From positions 1-64,000 of the forward strand of contig JAYPAP010000001.1 in NCBI GenBank assembly GCA_038123735.1: a stretch of DNA of 64,000 bases, written 5' to 3'. Below the pieces are notes generated by a model. It worked only from the letters and a program-made list of their open reading frames with translations, had not been told where the DNA came from and made no database searches. The position numbers and the translations under genes are program-made. Of the stretch, positions 36,442-45,316 are shown piece after piece (positions within the stretch are counted from its first letter, which is position 1; the number at the start of each line of letters is the position of its first letter). Source of the stretch: REDI01 sp038123735 (lineage in GTDB: Bacteria > Myxococcota_A > UBA796 > GCA-2862545).

Positions 36442-37034
36442 GGGGGGTATCCCTTGCGAAAGGCCTTACAGGCTCGGTGGAACAGAACATCAAAGGTGGC
36501 AACGCTAATGTCGAGGGCGGCTGCACAGACTTCTCGAGGTTGGTCCTCGATGAGGCGCATGCGGAGCGCTGTTGCATAGCGAGGGTTAATTCTGGATAGT
36601 GAGGTGTCTACCATCTGGCGAGTGTCGGCGATGTCGAGACCTCGGTCCGGAGCGGCTGGGCGACTGTGGAGTACCTCTGCTGCTTGGTGCTGGGCGGCTT
36701 CGACGAGCGCGTGATCCCGCTTGGTTCGGCGATGGATGTCGATCGCCTTATTGGCTGCGATCCTGCGGAGCCAAAAGAAGATGCTACGGTCGATCACCTG
36801 ATAGGTGCCGATCTTCTCGAGGGCGGTCTTAAAGGTGTCTCGGAGGGCATCTTCGGCGAGAGGAGGGTCGGGAAGCCTGGGCAGAACGACCTGTCGATAC
36901 AACTTATCGCCGTACCATTCGTAGAGCGTGCCGAGGGCCGCTGTTTGGCCGTTTTGAAGTCGCTCGATCACCACCCGCTCCTCGTCCAGTGGAACGAGGT
37001 CGTCTCGGACGGTGGTCGCCTGCGACTCGTTCAC
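36438..37034 (-). CDS. ECF-type RNA polymerase sigma factor
   Basis: 198 residues from a GTG with GGAGG five bases upstream. Region 2 is seen in LYEWYGDKLYRQV through FFWLRRIAANKAIDIHRRTKRD. Region 4 is seen in LSRINPRYATALRMRLIEDQPREVCAAALDISVATFDVLFHRACKAFRKGY. This is the compact two-domain ECF form that directs RNA polymerase to stress or envelope promoters. It overlaps the membrane partner gene downstream (ATGA), which should hold it inactive. The region 2.2 sequence is a little divergent from the DAEDLxQ consensus (it reads PLAEDALRDTF). Target promoters cannot be named. Confidence 0.9.
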   Translation of the reverse strand: MNESQATTVRDDLVPLDEERVVIERLQNGQTAALGTLYEWYGDKLYRQVVLPRLPDPPLAEDALRDTFKTALEKIGTYQVIDRSIFFWLRRIAANKAIDIHRRTKRDHALVEAAQHQAAEVLHSRPAAPDRGLDIADTRQMVDTSLSRINPRYATALRMRLIEDQPREVCAAALDISVATFDVLFHRACKAFRKGYPP

Positions 37035-37065
37035 TCACTCCTCCAACGGGTACGCGGTCATGACC

Positions 37066-38493
37066 TTACACCACCGCGGCAAGATTCTCATTTGCGTTGA
37101 CCATCGTGCCCCGTCCTAGGATCCACTGCGGGTCTAAGTGCAGTTTAAGAGACTGGAATTGGGCGACGACCTCGGGGCCCACCATCTCGGCCAGAAGCTC
37201 TCGTTTGAGCTTTCCGATCCCATGCTCTGCGCTCACGGTGCCTCCCATACGGATGACGTCGTAGGCGAGGGTGCGATACCACGACTTCGCGGCTTCTAGC
37301 TCCTCTGCTGTCGTTGGTAAAACGTTGCAGTGAAGATGATTATCGCCGATATGTCCGAAGGTCGCGTGGGGGAGAGGGCAGGACTCGTAGAGCGCCATCA
37401 CCTCGTTCAGATGGGCATCGGGGACGGCGAGGTCCGTGCCGACTTTGGGCATTCCGTTGCGGATCACCGTCTCGTTGATGCCAGCGGGGACCGCGTGGCG
37501 GAGCTCGTGGAGCTTCGCGCGGGCGGCATCGGAATCAGTGATGATCGTCTCATCCGCGAGGTCGCCTGCGATCTCTGAAAGGGCCTCCCACCAGGCTTCG
37601 GTATGGGCATCCTCGCCAAGTTCACCGACCTCTTGCTCGCAGAAGAGGGCGCAGGTCGCTGATTCTGGAACAGCGCCGACCCGCTCTTGTGCATAGGCCA
37701 GACAGTGATGATCGAGGTACTCGAGGGCCCGCGGGGTGATGGGGCCGGACGGATTGTCTCGGGCCGCTGTTCTGGCGCGGTCCACGAACTGCACCGCAGC
37801 TTCGCGGCTGGGAAAATAGGCGAGAAAACCGAGGACTTGTTTGGGGAGGTCCGTGAGCTTGAGGCGGGCTTGCGTGATGATCGCCAGGGTGCCTTCCTGG
37901 CCGATCAAGAGGTCGAGCAGGTTGTTGGCCGGGACATATCCGGCGGCAGTCTTCACCTTTGGCTCGGTCCACTTGGGTACGGGCCAGTCCTTGGGGATCG
38001 GCGTGTTTCGGTCGGCTTCGACGATGGAACCATCAGGTAGGACAGCGGTTACGGCGGTGACCCATGGGCGGGTTGGACCGTACTTAAATGCACGGGCGCC
38101 GCTGGCATTGCAGGCGATGGCAGCGCCCACGGTGCACTCGTGCCGCGAGGTGGGATCCGGGGGTAGCAGGCGACCGAGAGCCTCGCATTGACGCTGAACC
38201 TCACCGAGTAAGGCGCCGCCCTGAACCTCCACCTCGTCTTCAGAGATACGTAGGATGCCGCTCATCCGCTCCATCGAGAGCAACCACCCTCCGAAAGGCA
38301 CCGGGGCGCCAGTGGTGGAGGTCCGGCTGGCGGTGACGGTAATAGGCTGCCCATGTTCTTGGCAGTACGCCATGATTTGCGCAACTTCTTCAGTGGTTTC
38401 CGGTCGAAACAGTCCGTCGGCGTGGCCGTGTAGGTTGGACGCGTCCGTTAGATAGGCTTCGAGGATTCGTGGATCGGTGATTGGAGAATGCAT
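37066..38493 (-). CDS. FAD-linked oxidase (GlcD / D-lactate dehydrogenase type)
   Basis: 475 residues. The PCMH-type FAD domain occupies about 1-210, with PETTEEVAQIM, the flavin-contact loop TSTTGAPVP, LPPDPTS and NASGARAFKYG. The FAD-oxidase C domain follows, with the metal-binding HIGDNHLH and the closing GGTVSAEHGIGKLK. Such enzymes oxidise D-2-hydroxyacids (glycolate, D-lactate or similar) and pass electrons to quinone or cytochrome. No membrane segment or iron-sulfur domain is fused. The ribosome site is weak. It stands alone between the sigma factor unit and a divergent lipoprotein gene 44 bases away. The precise substrate is uncertain. Confidence 0.9.
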   Translation of the reverse strand: MHSPITDPRILEAYLTDASNLHGHADGLFRPETTEEVAQIMAYCQEHGQPITVTASRTSTTGAPVPFGGWLLSMERMSGILRISEDEVEVQGGALLGEVQRQCEALGRLLPPDPTSRHECTVGAAIACNASGARAFKYGPTRPWVTAVTAVLPDGSIVEADRNTPIPKDWPVPKWTEPKVKTAAGYVPANNLLDLLIGQEGTLAIITQARLKLTDLPKQVLGFLAYFPSREAAVQFVDRARTAARDNPSGPITPRALEYLDHHCLAYAQERVGAVPESATCALFCEQEVGELGEDAHTEAWWEALSEIAGDLADETIITDSDAARAKLHELRHAVPAGINETVIRNGMPKVGTDLAVPDAHLNEVMALYESCPLPHATFGHIGDNHLHCNVLPTTAEELEAAKSWYRTLAYDVIRMGGTVSAEHGIGKLKRELLAEMVGPEVVAQFQSLKLHLDPQWILGRGTMVNANENLAAVV

Positions 38494-38537
38494 ACGGACC
38501 GACTAACGTTCTGAGTGGAAAGGAAAGGCGGAGTTTC

Positions 38538-39278
38538 ATGGTTCGGCTTGTAATCGTCATAACCGGGATGGGATGTGGGACGTCTTCATCGCCGCCAACC
38601 ACGCCTGCTCCGGTCTCTCGGGAAGTGCCCGTGACGCACTTCCAGTCGGATTCGCGGATAACGATATACCCAAAAGTGTCTTCCATACCGGAAAACGCGC
38701 TGGAGTTCCGGGTGACAGCCGCCGAGAGGCAACCGGCGATGGGGCCGGTATTTGCGTTTTTCTCCGTCCAGGGAAGTCAGGCGGTAGAGCTACCCGAGAC
38801 ACTCCCAAAATGGCGCTGGAACGAAGACTTTACCAGGGCGCAGTTCGCACCATCGGGGCTCTCGGTAGGAGCGCCCTATATTTTGGCCGCCGAAGGATTG
38901 TCCGGCGCAGATGCACCTTATCTCCCACATGGCAAGCATTTTCGGGTCATGCCGCGGGATGATGACCCTCCCAGCGGCGCCTCCCTCAAAGTCATCGGTG
39001 CCCCCATTCCCGGCACCACGAATGCCTTGGTGGTGACCTACCCGGAGCCGATGCATGAAGACTCGGTTCACAGCATGGCGACGCTGATGAACGGAACCCC
39101 GCTCGACGCTCCCTGGGTGATGGATGACGATCAGCGAACGGTGCGGTTTACCCCGCGAGAGCCTTGGGTCGCTGGAGATGTTCGAGTCGGCTTTGGGGCG
39201 ACGATTCGCGACTTGGCGGGCAATCATCTCGTGGGATTGCGAGCGCCTCTCTTGCCGCCCGTGGTCCCCGTTCAGTGA
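38538..39278 (+). CDS. Lipoprotein with Big/SbsA-type Ig-like domains
   Basis: 246 residues from the ATG at 38538, preceded by GGAG; an upstream frame to 38481 overlaps the divergent gene and is unlikely. The lipobox is GMGC (Cys13). A Ser/Thr/Pro linker is followed by two beta-sandwich-like units. The second, with TNALVVTYPEPMHEDSV and VRFTPREPWVAGDVRVGFGATIRDLAGN, strongly resembles the bacterial Ig-like SbsA repeat. Such domains decorate surface proteins in this group. No enzymatic part is seen. The next gene starts 160 bases downstream, so they may not be cotranscribed. Confidence 0.8.
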   Translation: MVRLVIVITGMGCGTSSSPPTTPAPVSREVPVTHFQSDSRITIYPKVSSIPENALEFRVTAAERQPAMGPVFAFFSVQGSQAVELPETLPKWRWNEDFTRAQFAPSGLSVGAPYILAAEGLSGADAPYLPHGKHFRVMPRDDDPPSGASLKVIGAPIPGTTNALVVTYPEPMHEDSVHSMATLMNGTPLDAPWVMDDDQRTVRFTPREPWVAGDVRVGFGATIRDLAGNHLVGLRAPLLPPVVPVQ

Positions 39279-39438
39279 GTCTCCACGCGGAAGATGGTGC
39301 GGGGCGGCAAATCGCGTGTGGGGTGTCGAATATTTGCGCTCGAGCCACGTCTTCGTCTGCGTCGTCTTGCACGGCCGTTGCAGGGCATGAAGTGCGGTGT
39401 CGGCTGGGAACAAGGGTAATTGCGTACGTGAGGTGATG

Positions 39439-39996
39439 ATGCAGTGGGCCAAGATCGGTGTTCTCAGCTTGGGCTTGGGTACGAGCGCGCATGCGATCGA
39501 TGTAGAAATTGGTGCAGATGCCGATGTTGCCCTCGCCTTTGGACAGTCGCTGAAAGGGCCCGGCGGCGGGGCGGATGTGCGTCTTGGCATCGGGCCGGAT
39601 CCGCTCAAGCTCGGGCCGACGGCGCTCGCCCTATCGGCGGAGGTCAGGGGGGCGTATTGGGAGTTTCCCATGGAAGATGCCACATTGTTACGAACGACCG
39701 TCGGGGCGCGGGGCATACTGCGCTTGATGTGGCTTCGGCTGCCTGGCGGTGATGGTGGGCGTGGCCGGGGCATACGCCTTGACATGCCGCTGGCGGTCCA
39801 CGCCGGGCTCGCATCGCTCGATAACTTTCAGACCTACCGTCCCACGGTAGACGCGCAAGTAGGGGTTGCTATCGGGTTTTTGCCGGTTGAGGTCGGGCTG
39901 CACATCGGTGGGGGCGTCATGAGCGCCGATCAAGAGCTCGAGCCCACGGGCGCAGGCTGGGTCCAGGCTGGGGTAGACGTGGGCGTGATCTTCTAA
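39439..39996 (+). CDS. Exported beta-rich protein, probable small outer-membrane barrel
   Basis: 185 residues. Two adjacent ATGs lie at 39436 and 39439; the second sits five bases after GAGG and is preferred. A signal peptide ends near SAHA (about 18). The mature protein alternates hydrophobic and polar residues in glycine-bounded strands and ends in a hydrophobic strand closing with Phe, as outer-membrane barrels do. No family is recognised. Its stop overlaps the convergent PLD gene stop by four bases. The 160 bases upstream contain no recognisable element. Confidence 0.7.
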   Translation: MQWAKIGVLSLGLGTSAHAIDVEIGADADVALAFGQSLKGPGGGADVRLGIGPDPLKLGPTALALSAEVRGAYWEFPMEDATLLRTTVGARGILRLMWLRLPGGDGGRGRGIRLDMPLAVHAGLASLDNFQTYRPTVDAQVGVAIGFLPVEVGLHIGGGVMSADQELEPTGAGWVQAGVDVGVIF

Positions 39997-41795
39997 GGCG
40001 CGGAGTTGGACTCGCCCGGAGTAGCAATCACGTCATTCCGGAAGGCCTCCGTGACGTTTTGACCACCGGCAGTCGCGGTACAACTGTACCAATTGCCCGG
40101 GTCGGCGCCGTCTCCGGGGGCAGACTCGTTGCGCTCCATCGAGGTCGCTCGCCCTCCTACGGGGCCCCCTGCAAAGGCCGCCCCGCCATCTCCCGCCACG
40201 TCAACGATGACGCTATTCGGGTCTTTCAGAAAGAGCTCTAGTGCGCTTCCTTTCAGGTATAACCTGGCTTGTCGGTTGTCATTGTAGGCGTTGAGGATCA
40301 GGTCACCGCGGGTGATGGCCGTGGGCTCATCTTGCGGTTCACCGTCTTGGTAGGCCTCGGTGACGTGGTCGACGATCGTAAACGTACCGTTCGCAGGAAT
40401 GACGCTTCCAGGTGGAATTCCTACGACGAAGTCGTCGATATTGGAGAGTTGCCACATGTCGAGGCGAATGTCGCGGTCGGTGGTGTTCCGCAGCTCAACG
40501 AACTGGTCGAAGCCATCGGCGTCATCATCGTTGATTCCGTACCATAATACTTCGTTAATCACGATGTCGCCGGGGCGCACAATCGCCTTACCCAAGGAGC
40601 GCGCGGCAGCTTCGCCCTCAGCATCTCCTTCGGCGATTGCCCAGGTCTCCCCAAAGTGTCGACCGCTATCCCAGAGGTATTCGAAGTATCGGTTGTAGTC
40701 CTGCGCGACTCGGTCGCCGTGGAGAACCATCAGGTACTCGTCATTCGAGACGGTAGCACTGGCTGACCAGTTGAAGGATCCGGTCATCACTGTCTTTCGG
40801 ATATTCGGATCGTCGGAGTAGGTATCGATCAGCATGGTCTTGCTGTGGAGTCGGCCGCCGCCAGCTTGATAGTCACCGGGCTTTCTGCTCATGTCGTTGC
40901 CGTCGAGGCGCATGGGGATGCCGGCGGACAACAAACGATAGGCTTCGTGATATTGGCCGTTTGAGTGCAGTTGTGACTGGTCGACGACCCCCGCGACCGA
41001 GCGGAGAGGGAGCTCTTCGGAGCGATCGGCATCGTCAGCGTACTTGGCCATCAACTCTTCTTGTTTGCGGATATAAGCACTACCAACCTGGTCTTTTGTA
41101 AAGGCGAAGATGGTGAATCGTACCGACTCTTGCGCCCCATCGACCACCTCGAGCATCCGGCCCATGGAGTCTTCATTGGGGGAGAACCAAACTTCTACCT
41201 CGGTATCATCCACTTGATAGACGCGCCCGTTATCCACGCGCTGTTTCATGTAGCCAAAGAGCCCGTCGAACATCTGCTCGAATTCGACGGTGAAGTCCGC
41301 AGCAACCCCGGGATGGTCGATGAAGATCATATTGTTGGAGTTCTGCGTCATATCCGAGACGGACCAGTTGGCGGTTCCGACGAATGTAAACCGATCATCT
41401 ACGACCAAGAATTTGTGGTGCATGATGTGGGGCCCGTTGCCAACAGACATCGGGATTTGCCGGTCCAGCATGCGGCGATAACCACGATTATACCAGTGGT
41501 CTGCATCGCCAACCATCCGGACCTTCACCCCGCGGTCGTAGGCCATCTCGATGGCATCGATGATATCGGGGTGGGTAAAGCCCATCACGGCAAAGTCCAA
41601 TGTAGACTTGGCATTATGGATGAGGTTGATCATCGCCCGCATGCCATCTGGGCGCTTCCAGATGTTATCGGGGCGGGTTCCGGGGTCATTGAAGTAGATG
41701 TCGATCTGGCCGCCATAGGTGCCGGCGATGTCTTCTTCAGACGGGGGAGCGCAGGCGATGGCCGCCGCGAGAAGCGAAGTGAGTACCCGGTTCAT
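39993..41795 (-). CDS. Phospholipase D-superfamily lipoprotein with C-terminal lamin-tail domain
   Basis: 600 residues. Lipobox IAAC (Cys15 counted from the ATG at 41795). Two complete HKD motifs are present: His126-x-Lys128-x4-Asp133 followed by GTANWS, and His317-x-Lys319-x4-Asp324 followed by GSFNWS. This gives the full catalytic pair of a PLD-fold hydrolase that cleaves phosphodiesters of lipids or nucleic acids. From about 408 a lamin-tail domain begins with IVINEVLWYG, runs through FVELRN, and ends in SMERN and TPGESN. This domain recurs in secreted nucleases. It is last in the surface-protein operon; the start overlaps the preceding stop (TGATG). A nuclease role is inferred. Confidence 0.88.
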   Translation of the reverse strand: MNRVLTSLLAAAIACAPPSEEDIAGTYGGQIDIYFNDPGTRPDNIWKRPDGMRAMINLIHNAKSTLDFAVMGFTHPDIIDAIEMAYDRGVKVRMVGDADHWYNRGYRRMLDRQIPMSVGNGPHIMHHKFLVVDDRFTFVGTANWSVSDMTQNSNNMIFIDHPGVAADFTVEFEQMFDGLFGYMKQRVDNGRVYQVDDTEVEVWFSPNEDSMGRMLEVVDGAQESVRFTIFAFTKDQVGSAYIRKQEELMAKYADDADRSEELPLRSVAGVVDQSQLHSNGQYHEAYRLLSAGIPMRLDGNDMSRKPGDYQAGGGRLHSKTMLIDTYSDDPNIRKTVMTGSFNWSASATVSNDEYLMVLHGDRVAQDYNRYFEYLWDSGRHFGETWAIAEGDAEGEAAARSLGKAIVRPGDIVINEVLWYGINDDDADGFDQFVELRNTTDRDIRLDMWQLSNIDDFVVGIPPGSVIPANGTFTIVDHVTEAYQDGEPQDEPTAITRGDLILNAYNDNRQARLYLKGSALELFLKDPNSVIVDVAGDGGAAFAGGPVGGRATSMERNESAPGDGADPGNWYSCTATAGGQNVTEAFRNDVIATPGESNSAP

Positions 41796-42955
41796 CACAG
41801 ACTCCCTGCGGCATCGCGGTGTTCGGCGTATAAGCCGTAGATGGCGGAGATCTCATCGGAGACATCTTCAGGCGTGCCGCCGTTATTGGCGTCCTCGAAG
41901 ACCCACAGCACCCCATCGATCAGCTGGTCGGTGGTGACGGGTGACCCCCGATAGAGGCGTTCGGCCGAGTAAAGATCATGGGAAAGCACGAATCCCCGTG
42001 CGGTATAGGCGTTCCCATCCCGGGCCGTATCCAGGTCGATGAGCACGACAGTCGGGACCCGGCCGGATGCGACGCGGCGCTTGCTCACATTGGGCGTGTT
42101 CGACTGAAGTAGGCGAGCAAGGGCCGTATTAGTTTGGTTCCACCGAGGTCCGACGATGATCTCGACGTCAAAACCCTGGGACGCTTTATCTTCCAGCGCT
42201 TTGGTGAGCCCCTCATTGGCGAAGTCATCGGTGAGGATCCGAATGTCGCTCCGCGCGGCGTAGACGGCATCGATAATGCGCTTCGTTACGCGCTCTTGGG
42301 GCCCGAACCACACTTCGGCGTGTGCACCCGTACGCAACGGGTAGCGCCAGCGGGGATCGGCGATGGACTTGGCTTGGTTATCGAAGGCGGTGGTGCTGGT
42401 GGCATCTGCAGCATCCTGACCGTTGCCCATGAGTTGGTTATGTTCTTTGAGAAGGTCATCCGCTAGATCCTGGCCTCGACCCTCGATGATAACTCGTGCA
42501 CCGTCGTGTCCGAACCCAAGCTCGGAAGTGGACATGAAGCTGAGTCGGTCGGCCACGATAAAGCTGGACGATAGGATCGTATCCGCGCTTTCCCAGGACA
42601 CATCGGTGCCGAGGACGAACTCGAAGTATTCAAGGCCGTCATTGGTGCGGGTAACGGGGACATCTGCGGCGATCAAAGCTTGAATGCCGGCATCGTCAAT
42701 CTGGTCGAAGTCGGTCGTGACTTCCACGTCCAGGCCATCATTGTATGCGTCAATGAGAAGGGAGCTTAGTTCCGTGTCTTCGCCGGCTGGCATGGCCACA
42801 TGAAGGGAATCTGTCGCGTTTTCGATCAGGGTCCGCGCCGCGTCGACGGTCTCTGCCCGACCGCCGGTTGAGACGTTGACCTGAGTGAACAGGCCGTCCA
42901 GGTCAGGGGCCGAGCATCCGATGGCGAGCAATGAAATCAGGAGAGGGGTGCGCAT
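41795..42955 (-). CDS. PLD-like lipoprotein lacking catalytic HKD residues
   Basis: 386 residues with lipobox AIGC (Cys14). The fold parallels the PLD gene just downstream: SFIVADRLSFMSTSELGF matches the post-HKD strand of that protein, but the HxK positions are Ser129 and Ser131. In the second half VVLIDLD stands where the partner has HSKTMLID, with no His or Lys. The second-half opening EVWFGPQERVTKRIIDAVYAARSDIRI also matches the neighbour. I read it as a catalytically dead paralog. The start overlaps the previous stop (TAATG) and the stop overlaps the active PLD gene start, so the two are made together and may pair as subunits. Confidence 0.8.
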   Translation of the reverse strand: MRTPLLISLLAIGCSAPDLDGLFTQVNVSTGGRAETVDAARTLIENATDSLHVAMPAGEDTELSSLLIDAYNDGLDVEVTTDFDQIDDAGIQALIAADVPVTRTNDGLEYFEFVLGTDVSWESADTILSSSFIVADRLSFMSTSELGFGHDGARVIIEGRGQDLADDLLKEHNQLMGNGQDAADATSTTAFDNQAKSIADPRWRYPLRTGAHAEVWFGPQERVTKRIIDAVYAARSDIRILTDDFANEGLTKALEDKASQGFDVEIIVGPRWNQTNTALARLLQSNTPNVSKRRVASGRVPTVVLIDLDTARDGNAYTARGFVLSHDLYSAERLYRGSPVTTDQLIDGVLWVFEDANNGGTPEDVSDEISAIYGLYAEHRDAAGSL

Positions 42956-43633
42956 TAGTCATTCGCTCCTGAGGCAAAAGAGCCGGAATAGTCTGGACTA
43001 TTAGGAAGGCCAGGCGAGGCTCCAGTGAATGCTCGGCACTCGGCGAGCATCTTGGTCTGGTTCGGGACGTCGACCGCCTTGTCGGTGTAGTGGTGCCAGG
43101 AATGCGGATAATTGCCCCGGGCGCCGAACATGATGTTCGCCATCTCCATCGAACGGCTGGTGACCAGGTCATATCCACCGGCGAAGGGTGGCATCCCGTA
43201 GTCGCCGGCCCCATTGATGAGACGCTCGTCGACATCGCGAAGGGTAATGGAGAAGGGGTCTCCAAGAGGGAGCTTAAACCCAGGGATTACCGCATCTGGC
43301 TCCGGGAAGCAGCCATCGGTTTTCGCTGCGAAGAACACCTCTTTGGCCACATCGAGAATGATGGGTTCGCCTTCGGGAAGGCGGTAGGTCTTCGGTTGCA
43401 CCCCACGTACTTCCNNNNNNNNNNNNNNNNNNNNNNNTATCCGTGGGGTCATAGACCGAGCTGCCGTCGACAGTCTTGACGGAACCGGACCACAACACCT
43501 CGGAAATCAGGACGTTACCGCGTTCCCCATTTTGCCCCGGAGTGGTCAGACCATCGCGATATGCCACCTGCAGCGCCTGCTCTTCAGGTGCGGCACAGGC
43601 GACAAGTCCGATGGAGAGGAGCAGGTAGCGCAT
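42955..43633 (-). CDS. Lamin-tail-domain lipoprotein, interrupted by an assembly gap
   Basis: The ATG at 43633 overlaps the barrel gene stop (TGATG). The lipobox is LVAC (Cys12). NVLISEVLWSGSV opens a lamin-tail domain like the one on the PLD protein downstream. The 23-N run at 43415-43437 falls where the FVELRN strand should be. After the gap the other frame reads through GEPIILDVA, SITLRD, RSMEMAN and GASPGLPNS, the expected closing strand of the domain, ending at 42955. The gene is most likely intact in the organism. Lamin-tail domains here probably bind nucleic acid or other surface polymers; no enzyme part is visible. Confidence 0.75.
43415..43437. other. Scaffold gap (23 N) inside lamin-tail lipoprotein gene
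   Basis: Twenty-three Ns with unrelated flanks. The stated length does not keep the frame; a length of 1 modulo 3 would. Confidence 0.9.
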
Positions 43634-45279
43634 CAGAACCTCACGTGGGTGCCGGCGTTGAGGACCCATGCGGGCGGGGCATCCGCGGAGCCAAGCTGGG
43701 TACCCGCCACCCGTGCGACCTCGACCTTGTAATAGCCGCCAGGCAGGAAAATCCCGCTGGAAACGTTGAATCGGAGGCGCTCACTGGCCTTGATCCACAC
43801 ATCGACGTCGCCTTCAACACCGATGACCTGCCCGGTCCGTTCCTGGGCGGCAAACTCCTCACGGCTGTATCCGTAGGGAGGATCGATGGTATCGAGGTCG
43901 GCCTGGTCGAGGAAGGACACCGAGGTATCCATCAGCAGCAGGCTGTTGAAGAGGACGGTCACTGGACCCATTTCCTGATACCCGATCCTGCCCTGGATAA
44001 GCCGTGTTCCGCCCTTGCGATCCGACTCATGGAGGTCGTGGGCGACACCGGCCCAGCCCAAGTACGCGGTGGGGTGCATGCCGAGGTAGCGGTTGGCGAT
44101 CAAGCCATCGATATGTCGACCTTTCATACCGACGAATCCGTGGCTATATTGCATTCCATCTTGGCCATACGCGGCACCGAGGGACTCGAAGTAGGTGAGC
44201 TGACCGGTGAGGCCCTTTTGGCCTTCGGGGGTACGATATCGGACACCTGCACCCCATGCTGCACCGGTGGTGTCGACGTCAGTCGCGACCTGTTCTTTGC
44301 GGTCGATGCCGGCGCTCGCCTCCAGTTGCCCGTAGAAGGAAAGCTTGTCCTTGGTGTACTCGGCGCGCAGACCACCGTTGACGATCCAGTCATTATCCGC
44401 GAAGTTGCCAAGTTCACCGGCATACGAGATGTCCGCACCCGTGCCAGGGGTGCCATCCCGGCGGGCGCCGCCAGCGCCGACATTGGTGAAGAATGCATAC
44501 GCGGTGCCGCGCAAGGCTGAGTCAGGCTTCTCGAGCTTGAAGACGGCACCATGCCGCAGTGTGCGGTTTTTTCCTCTGAAATTCCAGGGGCTCCGGGTTG
44601 AACTCGCCACATATCCAGCGAACGTAACGTCATCCGTATTCGGCGTGGATGCAGCAACATCTACAGGGATCAGGGTGAGGCGGCCGAGATTTCCTGCGGG
44701 AATATCGACCAAAATCATGTCGTTGATATCGGCCCAGACGTAGTCACGAGTGCCAGCCAGACCGCCGAGCTCGAACGGTTGTCGACCGAGTCGGAAGGTG
44801 ACGCCGTCTTCGCCCCAGGGATGGTAATCGACGAACGCTGAGGTGAAGTAGATCCAGCCGCCGAAGGCATTGGTGCCTCCCAGTTGGTCGGTGCCCCAGA
44901 GTCCGCGGTGGCTCGCCCCGATGGTGATATCGGCGGTTTCATCCACCTCATAGTCAAGCTGAACGCCGATTCCGGAGAAGATAAACCCGGAACGGTCATC
45001 GCTGTCGAGAATGGCTTGGTCGGCGCTTTCGTCGAGGGGGCGGAAGTCCAAGTTGTTGAACTCATGTGCCTCTAAGTCGAAGCTAAACTTGGTTTGTAAG
45101 CCTTTGACCGTCTTGTCGAGGGGGTTCTTTTCCTTCGAATACTCGAGGTCATCTCGGTCCAGGTCGTTTTCGGTCTCGGACTCAGACGCGGCGGGTTCAG
45201 ACTTCTCATCCTCTGCGGACCAGGCGGGGCTGGCGAGCGAGAGGAGAGCGAAGAGGGTGGTCAGCTTCGAGGGGGTCAT
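43633..45279 (-). CDS. Outer-membrane beta-barrel (porin-like) protein
   Basis: 548 residues from the ATG at 45279 (GAGAG six bases upstream). Signal peptide of about 21 residues ending PAWS-A. A Glu/Asp/Ser-rich segment (about 22-45) precedes a large beta-rich region with alternating strands, FRLGRQPFELGG typical of porin-type barrels, and a final strand ending HVRF with terminal Phe, the assembly signal for outer-membrane insertion. No TonB plug is present. It sits in the middle of a surface operon with OB-fold, lamin-tail and PLD lipoproteins, so it could be the channel for their product. Substrate is unknown; similarity to alginate-type porins is only a resemblance. Confidence 0.82.
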   Translation of the reverse strand: MTPSKLTTLFALLSLASPAWSAEDEKSEPAASESETENDLDRDDLEYSKEKNPLDKTVKGLQTKFSFDLEAHEFNNLDFRPLDESADQAILDSDDRSGFIFSGIGVQLDYEVDETADITIGASHRGLWGTDQLGGTNAFGGWIYFTSAFVDYHPWGEDGVTFRLGRQPFELGGLAGTRDYVWADINDMILVDIPAGNLGRLTLIPVDVAASTPNTDDVTFAGYVASSTRSPWNFRGKNRTLRHGAVFKLEKPDSALRGTAYAFFTNVGAGGARRDGTPGTGADISYAGELGNFADNDWIVNGGLRAEYTKDKLSFYGQLEASAGIDRKEQVATDVDTTGAAWGAGVRYRTPEGQKGLTGQLTYFESLGAAYGQDGMQYSHGFVGMKGRHIDGLIANRYLGMHPTAYLGWAGVAHDLHESDRKGGTRLIQGRIGYQEMGPVTVLFNSLLLMDTSVSFLDQADLDTIDPPYGYSREEFAAQERTGQVIGVEGDVDVWIKASERLRFNVSSGIFLPGGYYKVEVARVAGTQLGSADAPPAWVLNAGTHVRF

Positions 45280-45316
45280 TGGAAACTCTCGGTGAGAATC
45301 TGAGAAAAGAGAAGCG

